A stretch of DNA of 64,000 bases from Ruegeria sp. Ofav3-42 (GCF_022347725.1 NZ_JAKRGB010000006.1:203175-267174), one strand, 5' to 3'; shown: positions 1-8,595, numbered from the stretch's first letter. The notes: a model not told the origin generated them from the sequence alone. Program-made: numbers and translations.

Positions 1-293
1 TGCACAACGACGCGCTGTACCGTTTTGCCAACGAAGAAAACAAAGCCGCGTTTGAAGAAAACCCCGAAGCGTATCTGCCCGCATATGGCGGCTACTGCGC
101 ATTTGGTGCGGCGATGGGCTTCAAGTTCGACGGTGACCCGACCTATTGGAAAATTGTTGACAACAAGCTGTACCTGAACCTGTCGCAGGACATTCAGGAA
201 CGTTGGGAAGGTGATATTCCGGGCTTTATCGAGCAGGCCAGCACCAACTGGGAAACCATTGCCGACAAGACACCGGCAGAACTGCAGCAGTAA
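1..293 (+). CDS. YHS-domain family protein, 3' part only
   Basis: The window opens inside this gene. Reading from base 3 gives about 96 codons ending in TAA at 291-293. The segment YRFANEENKAAF followed by an aromatic- and glycine-rich stretch (YGGYCAFG) and a soluble tail is typical of the small YHS-domain proteins common in Rhodobacteraceae, in which the YHS fold is thought to bind metal; the precise role is unknown. The N-terminus, where an export signal would lie, is outside the window. A strong hairpin terminator follows 24 bases downstream, so this is the last gene of its transcript. Confidence 0.7.
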   Translation, partial: HNDALYRFANEENKAAFEENPEAYLPAYGGYCAFGAAMGFKFDGDPTYWKIVDNKLYLNLSQDIQERWEGDIPGFIEQASTNWETIADKTPAELQQ

Positions 294-316
294 CGCGCTG
301 ACACTATTAAAGAAGG

Positions 317-346
317 CGGCGGCAGATCACTCTGCCGCCGTTTCTT
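317..346 (+). terminator. Rho-independent terminator after the YHS gene
   Basis: A perfect 10-bp stem (317-326 pairs with 331-340) with a TCAC loop is followed by TTTCTT. It separates the YHS gene from the convergent oxidoreductase that ends at 375. Confidence 0.85.
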
Positions 347-374
347 GTTAAAACTCTCGATTTCCGGTTTTGTC

Positions 375-1358
375 CTAGGGTTCCAGAATGGTACTTCCCG
401 TGGTTTGACGGGCCTCAAGCACCCGGTGCGCCTCGGACACCTGATCTAGGGGGAACCGCTGGTCTATGTGGATCTTGACCTCTCCGCCTTCGACCTTGCC
501 AAACAGACGGCGCGCCATTGCCTGACACACGGCATGATCGGCAATATGGGTGAACAAGGTCGGTCGGGTGATTTTGAGCGAGCCTTTTTTGCCCAGAATC
601 CCGATATCCATCAACGGCACCGGCCCCGAGGCGTTGCCAAAGGAAATCATCATTCCCAAGGGCTTCAGACAATCCAAAGAGCCGTTGAATGTATCCGCCC
701 CAATGGAATCCATCACCACGTCCACGCCCTTGCCGTCGGTGATCTCGGCCACGCGCTTGGCAAAGTTCTCAGTCCGGTAGTTGATGCAATGCGCGGCGCC
801 ATTGAACTGGGCAAGGCTGCATTTTTCATCCGTTCCCGCCGTCCCGATCAGGGTGATCCCCTCGGATTTGGCCCATTGGCAGGCGATCAGCCCAACGCCA
901 CCGGCAGCCGCGTGAAACAATACGGTATCGCCCCGTTTCAGGGGTGTTGTGCGGTGAAACAAGTATTCGACCGTCATTCCCTTGAGCATCATCGCCGCCG
1001 CCGCATCAAATGAAATCGCCTCGGGCAATGGGCACACTTGCGACGCGGGCATGACGCGCGCCTCACAATAAGCTCCGGCGGGCGCTGCGGCATAAGCGGC
1101 GCGCTGTCCGGGTTCCAGATGGGTGATGCCCTCTCCGACAGCTTCGATCACGCCCGCGGCTTCCATGCCCAGCGCATGCGGCAATTCCAGCGGGTACAGC
1201 CCCGTTCGTTGATAAACATCAATGAAATTCAGCCCGCAGGCACGGTGGCTAATGCGAACTTCTCCGGGCCCTGGGTCGCCCAATGGCCGGTCCTCGATCT
1301 TTAGAACTTCGGGGCCGCCGTGTTCGTGAATGACGACGGTTCTTGCCGTTTGCTGCAT
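375..1358 (-). CDS. NAD(P)H:quinone oxidoreductase (MDR superfamily)
   Basis: This 327-residue protein has the two-domain layout of zeta-crystallin/QOR enzymes, which reduce quinones or enones with NADPH in the cytosol. The N-terminal GroES-like part contains CGLNFIDVYQRTG, the QOR counterpart of the zinc-binding segment of alcohol dehydrogenases, without the catalytic zinc ligands. The Rossmann part has the AAAGGVG nucleotide loop near residue 150. The length is normal for QOR. The start ATG is preceded by AGGAGG (minus strand, about 1363-1370). It converges on the YHS gene and is divergent from the DUF2189-like gene. A second QOR-type enzyme lies at 2445-3431; the physiological substrate of neither can be read from sequence. 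Confidence 0.88.
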   Translation of the reverse strand: MQQTARTVVIHEHGGPEVLKIEDRPLGDPGPGEVRISHRACGLNFIDVYQRTGLYPLELPHALGMEAAGVIEAVGEGITHLEPGQRAAYAAAPAGAYCEARVMPASQVCPLPEAISFDAAAAMMLKGMTVEYLFHRTTPLKRGDTVLFHAAAGGVGLIACQWAKSEGITLIGTAGTDEKCSLAQFNGAAHCINYRTENFAKRVAEITDGKGVDVVMDSIGADTFNGSLDCLKPLGMMISFGNASGPVPLMDIGILGKKGSLKITRPTLFTHIADHAVCQAMARRLFGKVEGGEVKIHIDQRFPLDQVSEAHRVLEARQTTGSTILEP

Positions 1359-1452
1359 GCTGACCTCCTGTTGCCTGACGCCAAGCTAACACGACTGTGA
1401 AACAGGGCAATCCGCACGATAGCACCGGACGCAACCACGACGAGAAAAATTG

Positions 1453-1461
1453 TGCTATACT
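1453..1461 (+). promoter_or_regulatory. Candidate extended -10 element
   Basis: TGCTATACT resembles an extended -10 (TGnTATAAT) and lies about 90 bases ahead of the DUF2189-like gene. No convincing -35 hexamer was found 16-18 bases upstream, as extended -10 promoters allow. The assignment rests on pattern only. Confidence 0.35.
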
Positions 1462-1549
1462 GGGGTCCGAGCGTTGTCGGCTGGTCCGGCCAAGGGCAAC
1501 TCATGCCGGATTCACTCTGCTGCGCTGTTGGCAAAGGGAGGGGATGATG

Positions 1550-2407
1550 ATGGCTAAAACGATTGGAAATCCAATTAGCTGGGCGGCCCGGAACATTGGC
1601 GCGACCGGCGATCACATTGCAGAAAGCGTGAACCGTATTGGCAGCGCCGATACGCGACACCTGCCAAAGGTGCAGACCCTGACGATGCAGGACCTGCGCG
1701 AGTGTCTGGCGGCGGGGTATCACGACTTTCTTGAAACGCGCGCGGATGCGATTTTTGTCATCCTGATCTATCCAATCGCCGGACTGTTGATGTTCGGATT
1801 TGGTCTGAACAGGAACATGGTGCCGCTGTTGGCGCCGCTGGTCATGGGGTTTGCCCTGATCGGCCCGATCGCAGCGGTGGGTCTGTATGAAATCAGCCGC
1901 AAACGCGAATTGGGCGGAGAAGTCCACTGGCTGGACGCATTCGGGGTGTTCCGATCCCCGTCATTCGGAGCGATTCTGGCGCTGGGATTCTATCTGGTCA
2001 TGCTGTTGCTCGTCTGGCTGATGGTCGCGCAGGCCATCTATGTCCACACGCTTGGTCCGGACCTGCCGACCTCTTTCGGTGCGTTCGTGACCGAAGTTTT
2101 CACCACAGGCGCAGGCTGGACCATGATCATCTTCGGAAACGCCGTCGGATTCCTTTTCGCGCTGGTCGCATTGGCCGTCAGCGTTGTCAGCTTCCCCCTG
2201 CTGCTGGACCGCAAGGTTGGCCTGCCAGTGGCCGTGGTGACATCGGTCCGGGTTCTGCGCCACAACCCAGGTGTCATTCTGGCGTGGGGCTTCATCGTAG
2301 CGGCGTTGCTGATCATCGGAGCAATCCCGCTGCTGTTGGGCCTGATCGTTGTGATGCCGGTTCTGGGTCACGCCACCTGGCACCTGTATCGCCGCGCGGT
2401 CGCCTGA
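1550..2407 (+). CDS. DUF2189-like integral membrane protein
   Basis: The protein has about 285 residues with roughly six hydrophobic segments: two close together around residues 65-115, one near 145-165, one near 185-215 and one near 240-275. The motif ALIGPIAAVGLYEISR between the second and third helix and the overall layout fit the DUF2189 family of predicted inner-membrane proteins, whose function is unknown. The frame stays open further upstream, but GGGAGG at 1536-1541 sets the start among the three consecutive ATGs at 1544, 1547 and 1550; 1550 gives the best spacing (8 nt). A residual doubt of two codons remains. It stands alone, convergent with the oxidoreductase at 2445. Confidence 0.75.
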   Translation: MAKTIGNPISWAARNIGATGDHIAESVNRIGSADTRHLPKVQTLTMQDLRECLAAGYHDFLETRADAIFVILIYPIAGLLMFGFGLNRNMVPLLAPLVMGFALIGPIAAVGLYEISRKRELGGEVHWLDAFGVFRSPSFGAILALGFYLVMLLLVWLMVAQAIYVHTLGPDLPTSFGAFVTEVFTTGAGWTMIIFGNAVGFLFALVALAVSVVSFPLLLDRKVGLPVAVVTSVRVLRHNPGVILAWGFIVAALLIIGAIPLLLGLIVVMPVLGHATWHLYRRAVA

Positions 2408-2410
2408 ACG

Positions 2411-2435
2411 AAAAAAGCGCGGGATAGACCCGCGC
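2411..2435 (-). terminator. Terminator of the PIG3-type oxidoreductase gene
   Basis: Read on the minus strand, a 7-bp G+C stem (2429-2435 with 2417-2423, loop of 5) is followed by six T residues (A run at 2411-2416). It lies just past the stop of the gene at 2445-3431. Confidence 0.8.
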
Positions 2436-2444
2436 GCCGAGCTC

Positions 2445-3431
2445 TTAGCCTGCGACGTTCAGAACGATCTTGCCAATATGCCCCGAGCTTTCCATCCGCG
2501 CATGCGCCGCTGCGGCATCGGCCAGATCGAACTCGCTGTCCATGACAGGGGCAACCTTCCCGGCCTCCAGCAATGGCCAGACCGCCTCACGCAGATCCTG
2601 TGCGATCTTGGCCTTGGCCAGATCACTTTGCGGGCGCAAGGTGCTCCCGGTAAGGGTCAGGCGTTTAACCATCATCATGGCAAAGTTCAGCTCGACCTTT
2701 GGGCCTTGCAGGAACGCGATCTGAACCAGTCGCCCATCCTCGGCCAGCGCCTTGACGTTGCGCGGAATATAGTCGCCGCCAACCATGTCGAGGATCAGGT
2801 TCGCGCCACCTTCGGCCCGCATGACCCCAACAAATTCCTCATCGCGGTAGTTGATCGCCCTTTCCGCGCCCAGCTTCTCGCAGGCCTCGCATTTTTCAGC
2901 GGACCCGGCGGTCGCAAACACCCGAGCTCCAAACGCGTTGGCTAACTGGATCGCGGTCGTACCAATACCGCTGGACCCACCATGCACCAAAAACCGTTCG
3001 CCCGCTTTCAGCCCACCACGGGTGAACACGTTGGACCAGACCGTAAAGAAGGTCTCGGGCAGACAGGCGGCCTCTTTCATGCCCATCCCTTTTGGGACGG
3101 GCAGGCAATGCGCGGCAGGTGTGGCCACAAATTCCGCGTACCCGCCACCGGGCAGCAGAGCACAGACCTGATCACCAATCGAAAGCCCCTCAACCCCGGC
3201 GCCGACGGCAACAACTTCGCCCGACGCTTCAAGTCCCGGCAGATCGCTGGCACCCGGAGGCGGGTCATAGGCCCCCGCGCGTTGCAGCGCGTCTGGGCGA
3301 TTCACGCCCGCATATGCCACTTTGAGGATCACCTGACCGGTTTGCGGTTCTGGCACCGGGCGTTCGGTCAACTGCAAAACATCCGGGCCGCCGGGTTTGG
3401 TGATTTCGACAGCACGCATCATCTGGGTCAT
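2445..3431 (-). CDS. NAD(P)H quinone oxidoreductase, PIG3 family
   Basis: This 328-residue MDR enzyme carries the motifs of the PIG3/TP53I3 quinone oxidoreductases: AGVNRPDALQRAG near residue 40 and the NADPH loop HGGSSGIGTTAIQLA near residue 145. Such enzymes reduce ortho-quinones one electron at a time using NADPH. The ATG at 3431 is chosen because AAAGGAG lies 7-8 nt upstream; seven extra codons are open before it but contain this ribosome binding site. The gene has its own terminator and lies 62 bases downstream of the COQ9 gene on the same strand, so co-transcription with COQ9 is possible. Confidence 0.88.
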   Translation of the reverse strand: MTQMMRAVEITKPGGPDVLQLTERPVPEPQTGQVILKVAYAGVNRPDALQRAGAYDPPPGASDLPGLEASGEVVAVGAGVEGLSIGDQVCALLPGGGYAEFVATPAAHCLPVPKGMGMKEAACLPETFFTVWSNVFTRGGLKAGERFLVHGGSSGIGTTAIQLANAFGARVFATAGSAEKCEACEKLGAERAINYRDEEFVGVMRAEGGANLILDMVGGDYIPRNVKALAEDGRLVQIAFLQGPKVELNFAMMMVKRLTLTGSTLRPQSDLAKAKIAQDLREAVWPLLEAGKVAPVMDSEFDLADAAAAHARMESSGHIGKIVLNVAG

Positions 3432-3493
3432 GGGCAAATCTCCTTTGCCCAATGCCTAGCAGGCAAAATCCCAAAGGCCCAGCAGCAAGAGGG

Positions 3494-4186
3494 TTACTTG
3501 CGCGGGTTCAGCATCCCGGGCAGATCAGCGCGCATTTTCATCGGCGGCTTCACCTGACCGGCAAGCCAGTTCGGAACTGCCAGGAACGGCTTGAACAATG
3601 GATTGTCGTTGACCTGCGCCTTGATTTTTTCGATCTGCATCACGTCCGAGATGCGCCGATCCAGAAACTCCCACGTTTTCTGATGATCGGGCGAATCGTC
3701 ACCCAGCCAATAAAGCAGCGTCGAAGAATACACGCCCGACAGCGTCGCCCGCTTGGTGTACCAGTTCACGTCGTCCGACGTATCGCCCAGCGTGTCCCAG
3801 ATCAGATCGCAGGTCTGCCATAGGGCTTTCGCTCCGTCTGCCGCATGCGTGGGCAGGGAAAACAGGGTCATGCCACGGCGGACCAGTTCCTTGTCCGGAA
3901 CCGCCTCAAGCCGGATGCGAACTGCGGAAGCGATGCGGTCGCGGAATTTCAGCTCGCCCAGGTCCGTGGATTTAAGGCGCTCCACCATGACTGCGTCGCC
4001 GCGCGCGTGAAATGCCAGCGCCAGATCGATCGCGCCGCGCGGACAGATCGCGCGGGCCAAAGCGTCATCCATATCGCAATCCGTGATGGCCATGCGAAAG
4101 CTGGCCTCTGACCAGCCGTCGAACGGCACATGGGTCAACATCGCGTCCAGCAACTGATGCTTGGCGTCTTCGTAGGTGGTGGTCAT
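3494..4186 (-). CDS. COQ9 family protein (ubiquinone biosynthesis)
   Basis: The 230-residue product matches the COQ9 family. The N-terminus resembles a TetR-like helical bundle (AKHQLLDAMLTHVPFDGWSE), followed by the family region with alternating Trp-rich helices (DVNWYTKRATL, about residue 150) that forms a lipid-binding pocket. In mitochondria COQ9 helps COQ7 act on polyprenyl benzoquinone intermediates; alphaproteobacterial members are assumed to do likewise at the inner membrane. The start at 4186 is chosen from GGAG 8 nt upstream. It is divergent from rpsU, with only 111 bases between the two start codons. Confidence 0.88.
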   Translation of the reverse strand: MTTTYEDAKHQLLDAMLTHVPFDGWSEASFRMAITDCDMDDALARAICPRGAIDLALAFHARGDAVMVERLKSTDLGELKFRDRIASAVRIRLEAVPDKELVRRGMTLFSLPTHAADGAKALWQTCDLIWDTLGDTSDDVNWYTKRATLSGVYSSTLLYWLGDDSPDHQKTWEFLDRRISDVMQIEKIKAQVNDNPLFKPFLAVPNWLAGQVKPPMKMRADLPGMLNPRK

Positions 4187-4215
4187 GGCGGTTCTCCGGT
4201 TCTCGGGGCCAGTAC

Positions 4216-4244
4216 TAGACAAGATAGAGGCGCTTTGCTATACG
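4216..4244 (+). promoter_or_regulatory. Promoter of rpsU
   Basis: TAGACA (4216-4221), a 17-nt spacer and TATACG (4239-4244) form a sigma-70-type promoter. The start of transcription would be about 45 bases before the rpsU ATG. Confidence 0.6.
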
Positions 4245-4297
4245 GCCAACTCCTGCAATTTCCTTGCAACTCTATCTAGAAAGGTGGTGACAACCAC

Positions 4298-4504
4298 ATG
4301 CAGGTTAGTGTTCGCGACAATAACGTCGATCAGGCGCTTCGTGCCCTGAAGAAAAAGCTGCAGCGCGAAGGCGTGTTCCGTGAAATGAAGCTGAAGCAAC
4401 ATTTCGAGAAACCGTCCGAGAAAAAAGCGCGCGAGAAAGCTGAAGCGATTCGCCGTGCCCGTAAACTGGCGCGCAAGAAAGCCCAGCGCGAAGGTCTGCT
4501 CTAA
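4298..4504 (+). CDS. rpsU: 30S ribosomal protein S21
   Basis: The 68-residue, strongly basic protein has the full S21 pattern: [20 protein letters not shown] at the start, then the [10 protein letters not shown] helix and a Lys/Arg-rich tail. S21 sits on the platform of the small subunit near the anti-Shine-Dalgarno end of 16S rRNA and aids initiation. GAAAGGTGGTG upstream supplies the ribosome binding site. The gene is monocistronic here, between its own promoter and terminator, and is not linked to dnaG-rpoD as in enterobacteria. Confidence 0.97.
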   Translation: MQVSVRDNNVDQALRALKKKLQREGVFREMKLKQHFEKPSEKKAREKAEAIRRARKLARKKAQREGLL

Positions 4505-4540
4505 GACCCGACTTGTCCAGCTTTGGATGACACTATTTGA

Positions 4541-4576
4541 CGACCCCCGAGGCATCGCCCGGGGGTTTGTCGTTTT
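4541..4576 (+). terminator. Terminator of rpsU
   Basis: The stem 4543-4549 pairs with 4560-4566 (ACCCCCG/CGGGGGT) and is followed by a T-rich stretch (TTGTCGTTTT). It lies about 40 bases after the rpsU stop. From here to 4797 there is no gene; that stretch is the leader of the CAP gene. Confidence 0.7.
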
Positions 4577-4797
4577 CTGGGCACGTGCGAATCCGCCGAC
4601 CAGGCGGGCGTATGTGCGACAAGCCGCCGATTACGTGCCAGAAAGACTTTAACCAGCATAATACAGCGTACGAATCACCCTCTGAAAGCACTGTCCCGCC
4701 GAATCCCGCCTGGATTTGCTGACGCTCTATCGGACCCGTCAGATGATTCATTAATTGTCGGCGTCCACTCAAAGACAATCCCCCCAACGGAGGCAAA

Positions 4798-5895
4798 ATG
4801 TCGACTGCAAGTTCTTTCGAGCGAGAAATGCTGGCGCTCATCAACCAAGAGCGCACATCCCGCGGTTTGGAGCCGCTACAACTTGAAACCCACCTGAACG
4901 CGTCATCCGAAGACCACAGCGAATGGATGTTGAACACGGACTCGTTCAGCCACACCGGTGCTGGCGGGTCATCGGCGACAGAGCGTATGCGCGAAGCTGG
5001 CTTTGATTTTTCAGGCGGCTGGCGTTCCGGCGAAAATATCGCCTGGCAATCCGAACGCGGCGCACCCGGGATCAGCGATGATGTTGCCCAGCTTCATCAG
5101 AACCTGATGGACAGCCCTGGCCACCGCGCAAACATCCTGAATCCCGATTTCAAATACATCGGTATCGGGATCGAAACGGGCACCATGCAGGGCTATGACG
5201 CCGTTGTGGTCACTCAGAATTTCGCAACCACCGACGGCGAAGTGGCACTGGACAATGGCGATGCACCCGCTGCTCCGGCACCCACCCCGCCACTTGTTGT
5301 TGAGGAGCCTGCCGAGCCAGAACCCGAAACACCAGTCGTTGTGGTCGAGGAACCCGTCGAGCCAGAACCGGAAACACCACCAGTTGTTGTCGAGGCGCCA
5401 GCAGAGCCAGAGCCCGAAACACCTGTTGTTGCGGACGAGCCGACCGAGCCGGAACCTGAAACACCTGAGACGGTTGTGACCGACACCACGCCACCCGCCG
5501 TCGAAGAGCCGGACGCAGGCGTCACGCAGCCAGAGGAGCCCGAAATTCAGACGCCCGTCACAGAGGTCGCTGAAACCGAAACGCCAGAACCCGAGATGCC
5601 GGAACCAACCCCGGTTGACACTGACGATTCCTGGGGTGGTGGTTTTGACGCAGCAGCCCTTCTGGCGCAGCTCGAAAACATCTTCAACGAGTGGCAGACG
5701 AAGTTTGATAACTTTTATTGGAAGCGTTCGGCCGACACCGCCGACTCCTCCAATTCAGTAGACTTCGATTTCGTTTCTGTCAGATCCAATGACAGGGACA
5801 CAGCCACTCCGGAACCTGCATCGGAAAGCAACTCGTTGTGGGATTTTGACTGGATCGACGAATTCGACTTCAACTGCAACGTCGAAATCGCCTGA
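4798..5895 (+). CDS. CAP-domain (SCP/PR1) protein with acidic Pro/Glu repeats
   Basis: The protein has 365 residues. Residues 5-145 form a CAP domain: the bacterial pattern MLALINQERTSRGL, the conserved His in DHSEWM and SFSHTG, and the DSPGHRANIL motif with its His/Glu pocket are all present. Residues 165-270 are a proline/glutamate/valine low-complexity region with a repeated EPEPETP unit. The C-terminal 80 residues are acidic and rich in Asp and aromatics. There is no N-terminal signal peptide although CAP proteins are usually secreted, so an uncleaved C-terminal secretion signal (type I) is possible; this is inference. GGAGG 7 nt before the ATG fixes the start. The catalytic activity of bacterial CAP proteins is unknown. 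Confidence 0.85.
   Translation: MSTASSFEREMLALINQERTSRGLEPLQLETHLNASSEDHSEWMLNTDSFSHTGAGGSSATERMREAGFDFSGGWRSGENIAWQSERGAPGISDDVAQLHQNLMDSPGHRANILNPDFKYIGIGIETGTMQGYDAVVVTQNFATTDGEVALDNGDAPAAPAPTPPLVVEEPAEPEPETPVVVVEEPVEPEPETPPVVVEAPAEPEPETPVVADEPTEPEPETPETVVTDTTPPAVEEPDAGVTQPEEPEIQTPVTEVAETETPEPEMPEPTPVDTDDSWGGGFDAAALLAQLENIFNEWQTKFDNFYWKRSADTADSSNSVDFDFVSVRSNDRDTATPEPASESNSLWDFDWIDEFDFNCNVEIA
5302..5466 (+). repeat. In-frame degenerate repeat encoding Pro/Glu units
   Basis: Four copies of a unit of about 15-16 codons containing EPEPETP follow one another within the CAP gene. Codon choice varies between copies (GAACCCGAAACACC, GAACCGGAAACACC, GAGCCCGAAACACC), so the repeat is older than a recent slippage event, but it is still a candidate for length variation between strains. 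Confidence 0.85.
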
Positions 5896-5909
5896 TTTAC
5901 CAACCGAAG

Positions 5910-5940
5910 CGAGGCCGGTCATGACCGGCCTCGTTTTCCT
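5910..5940 (+). terminator. Terminator of the CAP gene
   Basis: An 11-bp perfect stem (5910-5920 with 5923-5933) is followed by TTTTCCTT. It also lies directly beyond the 3' end of the convergent ppk2 gene, so it may stop both transcripts. Confidence 0.85.
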
Positions 5941-5943
5941 TCG

Positions 5944-6882
5944 TCAGTAGATCTTTGGAACGTAGAGCTCGTCGGGCAGAATCCGACGCTCATATTCCGG
6001 GTTGTACTTGCGATCTGGCAGATTGACCTTTTCCTGCGGCACATCCGTATACGGAATTTTCGTCAGCAGATGCTCGATGCAATTCAGGCGTTCACGCTTT
6101 TTGTCATTCCCTTCGACGATGTACCAAGGTGCTTCGGGGATGTTCGTGCGAAAAAGCATGTCCTCTTTGGCCTTGGTGTATGATTCCCAACGAATGCGCG
6201 ACTCCAGATCCATCGGAGACAGCTTCCACTGTTTCATCGGATCGTGAATGCGCATCAGGAATCGCAATTGCTGCTCTTCGTCGGTGATCGAGAACCAGTA
6301 TTTCAGCAGGATAATCCCCGACCGCACCAGCATCCGTTCGAATTCGGGAACGTCCTGAAAGAACTGTTCCACCTGATCTTCGCTGGCGAAACCCATCACC
6401 CGTTCCACGCCCGCACGGTTGTACCAGGACCGGTCGAACAGAACGATCTCACCGGCGGCTGGCAGATGCGGGACATAACGCTGGAAATACCACTGGCTTT
6501 GTTCCCGACGGCTGGGTGCTGGCAAGGCGACCACACGGGCAACGCGCGGGTTCAAACGCTGGGTAATCCGCTTGATCACCCCCCCTTTACCGGCACTGTC
6601 GCGGCCTTCGAACAGGATGCACACCTTGGCGCCTGTATGCTGAACCCAATCCTGAACGCGGATCAGTTCGGCCTGCAACCGCAAAAGGTTTCGGAAATAG
6701 ACCTTGCGGTCCAGCATGTCGGGATGCTGATCCTTGTATATCTTACGGACTTCCATCGAGAGCATCGGTTCACTGAATTCGATTTCGAAATCTTCGTCCA
6801 GCGTGTCTTCCAACTCGGCTTCCAGCCAATCTTTGGGGGCATCATTGTGTTCGTAAGCCAAGGTCTGCTCCTTATCAGTCAA
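5944..6882 (-). CDS. ppk2: Polyphosphate kinase 2 (PPK2)
   Basis: PPK2 enzymes transfer phosphate between polyphosphate and nucleoside diphosphates. The 312-residue protein has the Walker A segment GRDSAGKGG at 93-101 and the Walker B/lid region FDRSWYNRAGVE from residue 149, both hallmarks of the family, and ends in the family tail DELYVPKIY. The first 40 residues are an acidic extension often seen in class I PPK2. Class I members mainly phosphorylate NDPs; whether GDP or ADP is preferred cannot be decided here. Neither ppk1 nor ppx is adjacent. The start is preceded by AAGGAGCAG on the minus strand. Confidence 0.93.
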   Translation of the reverse strand: MTDKEQTLAYEHNDAPKDWLEAELEDTLDEDFEIEFSEPMLSMEVRKIYKDQHPDMLDRKVYFRNLLRLQAELIRVQDWVQHTGAKVCILFEGRDSAGKGGVIKRITQRLNPRVARVVALPAPSRREQSQWYFQRYVPHLPAAGEIVLFDRSWYNRAGVERVMGFASEDQVEQFFQDVPEFERMLVRSGIILLKYWFSITDEEQQLRFLMRIHDPMKQWKLSPMDLESRIRWESYTKAKEDMLFRTNIPEAPWYIVEGNDKKRERLNCIEHLLTKIPYTDVPQEKVNLPDRKYNPEYERRILPDELYVPKIY

Positions 6883-7155
6883 CGGGTTCCGACCGTACCG
6901 GGGGAGTGTAACTGCCTGATGTCATCAGAAGAATTGATGAATGTCTTGCGCCAAAATACGGCCGCCTGCAACACAGCGGGTGCAAAGACATAGGCAGAAG
7001 ATACGGTCTTTATCCATATTTGGACCTACCTGCATCGGGATACAAGCGTCAGTATTGACGCAATGCAAACAGGTTGACGTTTGCGAACCTGCTTTGGCCT
7101 TGCCATTGGGCACTGAGCAGCCGCATCAATGGGCATATCAACACCTGAGAAAGCC

Positions 7156-7995
7156 ATGGCACATTTCGTTTCCCTTCCGCCCTTGATTTGGCCCTGGTTC
7201 ATTTTGATCGCCGGTATGGTCAGTGCTGCGTCGGGCAGGCGGCAGCTTAGCCTGATACTGCTGCTGGTATTTGGTGTTGTCGCCCTTGCAATGGGGCTGG
7301 TCACACCTCTGGCCGTGGGCGTAGTCATAGTCGGCCTCATCGGCGCGGCGGGCCTGCACAATCTCTCCGGTGTCCCGGCCACCGTGGGGCACATTGCTCT
7401 GACACTCTGGTGTCTGGCGTTGGGTGCGCATCTGATACCCGGTTTTCACAACTTGCTTGTTCTGGACCAAGTGCATGCCGGACCCGCAAGTTCGGCGTTT
7501 TCCATGTACCTGAACCTCGACAAGCCAATGGTGTTGCTCGCGGTTCTACTGGCCTGGCCCGGAATGATCGATAGCGCTACGCCCATCAGAAAAACGCCTT
7601 TAATCGTTGGTCTTGCAGCCCTGCCCGCCTTGCTCGTCCTTGGGTTGGCCACAGAAGCAATCCGGCCAGAGATCGGCCTGCCGCCATGGTGGCTGATCTT
7701 CGCGTTATCCAACCTGTTTCTGACCTGCCTGACCGAAGAGGCCTTTTTCCGCGGCTATCTGCAGTCGATCATCGCGTCAAAACTTGGCACGGCGCTTGGA
7801 ATTGCTCTGGCCAGTCTGTTATTTGGTCTGGCTCATTTTGCAGGCGGTCCGGCCCTTGTTGCCTATGCGGCAATCCTTGGGGCGGCGTGTGGTCTGGGGT
7901 ATTATGCCACCGGTCGTCTTTGGGTGCCGGTTCTGATGCATTTCGGTTTTAACGCCCTGCATCTGGCCCTGTTTACATATCCTTCGCCAGCCTGA
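7156..7995 (+). CDS. CPBP-family intramembrane metalloprotease
   Basis: The 279-residue hydrophobic protein has about eight membrane segments. The CPBP (Abi/CAAX protease-like) motifs are in place in the C-terminal half: EEAFFRGYLQ near residue 194, FGLAHF near 220, and a final HFGFN near residue 262. The two glutamates and the His/Asn form the zinc site in this family. The substrate is unknown. An ATG at 7129 is also in frame; 7156 is preferred because GAGAAAG lies just upstream, but the choice is uncertain. It converges on the Lrp gene with three bases between stops. Confidence 0.82.
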   Translation: MAHFVSLPPLIWPWFILIAGMVSAASGRRQLSLILLLVFGVVALAMGLVTPLAVGVVIVGLIGAAGLHNLSGVPATVGHIALTLWCLALGAHLIPGFHNLLVLDQVHAGPASSAFSMYLNLDKPMVLLAVLLAWPGMIDSATPIRKTPLIVGLAALPALLVLGLATEAIRPEIGLPPWWLIFALSNLFLTCLTEEAFFRGYLQSIIASKLGTALGIALASLLFGLAHFAGGPALVAYAAILGAACGLGYYATGRLWVPVLMHFGFNALHLALFTYPSPA

Positions 7996-7998
7996 ACA

Positions 7999-8457
7999 TC
8001 ACACAGGCAGAGCAGTCGTCTTGAACACGGTACGCAGCGCAAAAGAGCTTTGCATCTGCGCCACGCCGGGCAAGCGCGACAGATACTGACGGTGAATACG
8101 GGCGAAATCCTCGGTATTTTCGGCCACGACTTTCAGAATATAGTCGGCCGTCCCCGCCATCAGGTGGCATTCCAACACGTCCGGAATGCGCGCCACTGCC
8201 TTTTCGAACGCATCCAAAAGCTCTTCGGCCTGCCCCTGCAATGTGATCTCGACAAACACGGTGGTCGGCACTTTCATCTTGCGCGCATCCAAAAGCGCCA
8301 CGTAATTGCGAATATAACCCTCGGCCTCAAGCCTCTGGACCCGTCGATGGCAGGCGGACGGGGACAGATTCACCTGATCTGACAGCTCTGCATTCGACAT
8401 TCTGCCGTTGCGCTGCAGGGCCGCCAGAATCTTTCTATCGGTCGTGTCGAGGCTCAT
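7999..8457 (-). CDS. Lrp/AsnC-family transcriptional regulator
   Basis: The 152-residue protein has an N-terminal winged helix-turn-helix (residues 5-50; RNGRMSNAELSDQVNLSPSACHRRVQRLE) and a C-terminal RAM/AsnC ligand-binding domain with the GxxDYxLKVV segment (GTADYILKVV). It is divergent from alanine dehydrogenase, the classic arrangement of AldR/PutR-like activators that sense an amino acid, so alanine-responsive control of ald is likely (inference). An imperfect dyad over its own -10 suggests autoregulation. Confidence 0.92.
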   Translation of the reverse strand: MSLDTTDRKILAALQRNGRMSNAELSDQVNLSPSACHRRVQRLEAEGYIRNYVALLDARKMKVPTTVFVEITLQGQAEELLDAFEKAVARIPDVLECHLMAGTADYILKVVAENTEDFARIHRQYLSRLPGVAQMQSSFALRTVFKTTALPV

Positions 8458-8476
8458 TCACGCAAATCCTTTGCAA

Positions 8477-8501
8477 GATTTCTCCATTATACTGAAGAAT
8501 C
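8477..8501. promoter_or_regulatory. Dyad over the -10 of the Lrp-type gene
   Basis: GATTTCTC and GAAGAATC flank a 9-nt core that contains TATAAT on the minus strand (8486-8491), about 30 bases before the regulator's ATG. The half-sites are imperfectly inverted. A binding site for the regulator that blocks its own -10 would fit; no good -35 was seen. Confidence 0.4.
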
Positions 8502-8595
8502 TCCCGAAGAAAATCCAAATGACGGGCAGAGTTTCACAGAAATTGCGTCTCAGAATGCACATAATTTAGGCAGTTTATGAACGGAGGAGCAAAAC

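Noticed and set aside
8536..8550. Lrp-consensus-like 15-mer before ald
   Set aside because: Only the outer positions agree with the Lrp consensus and the centre does not, so it was not listed as a site.
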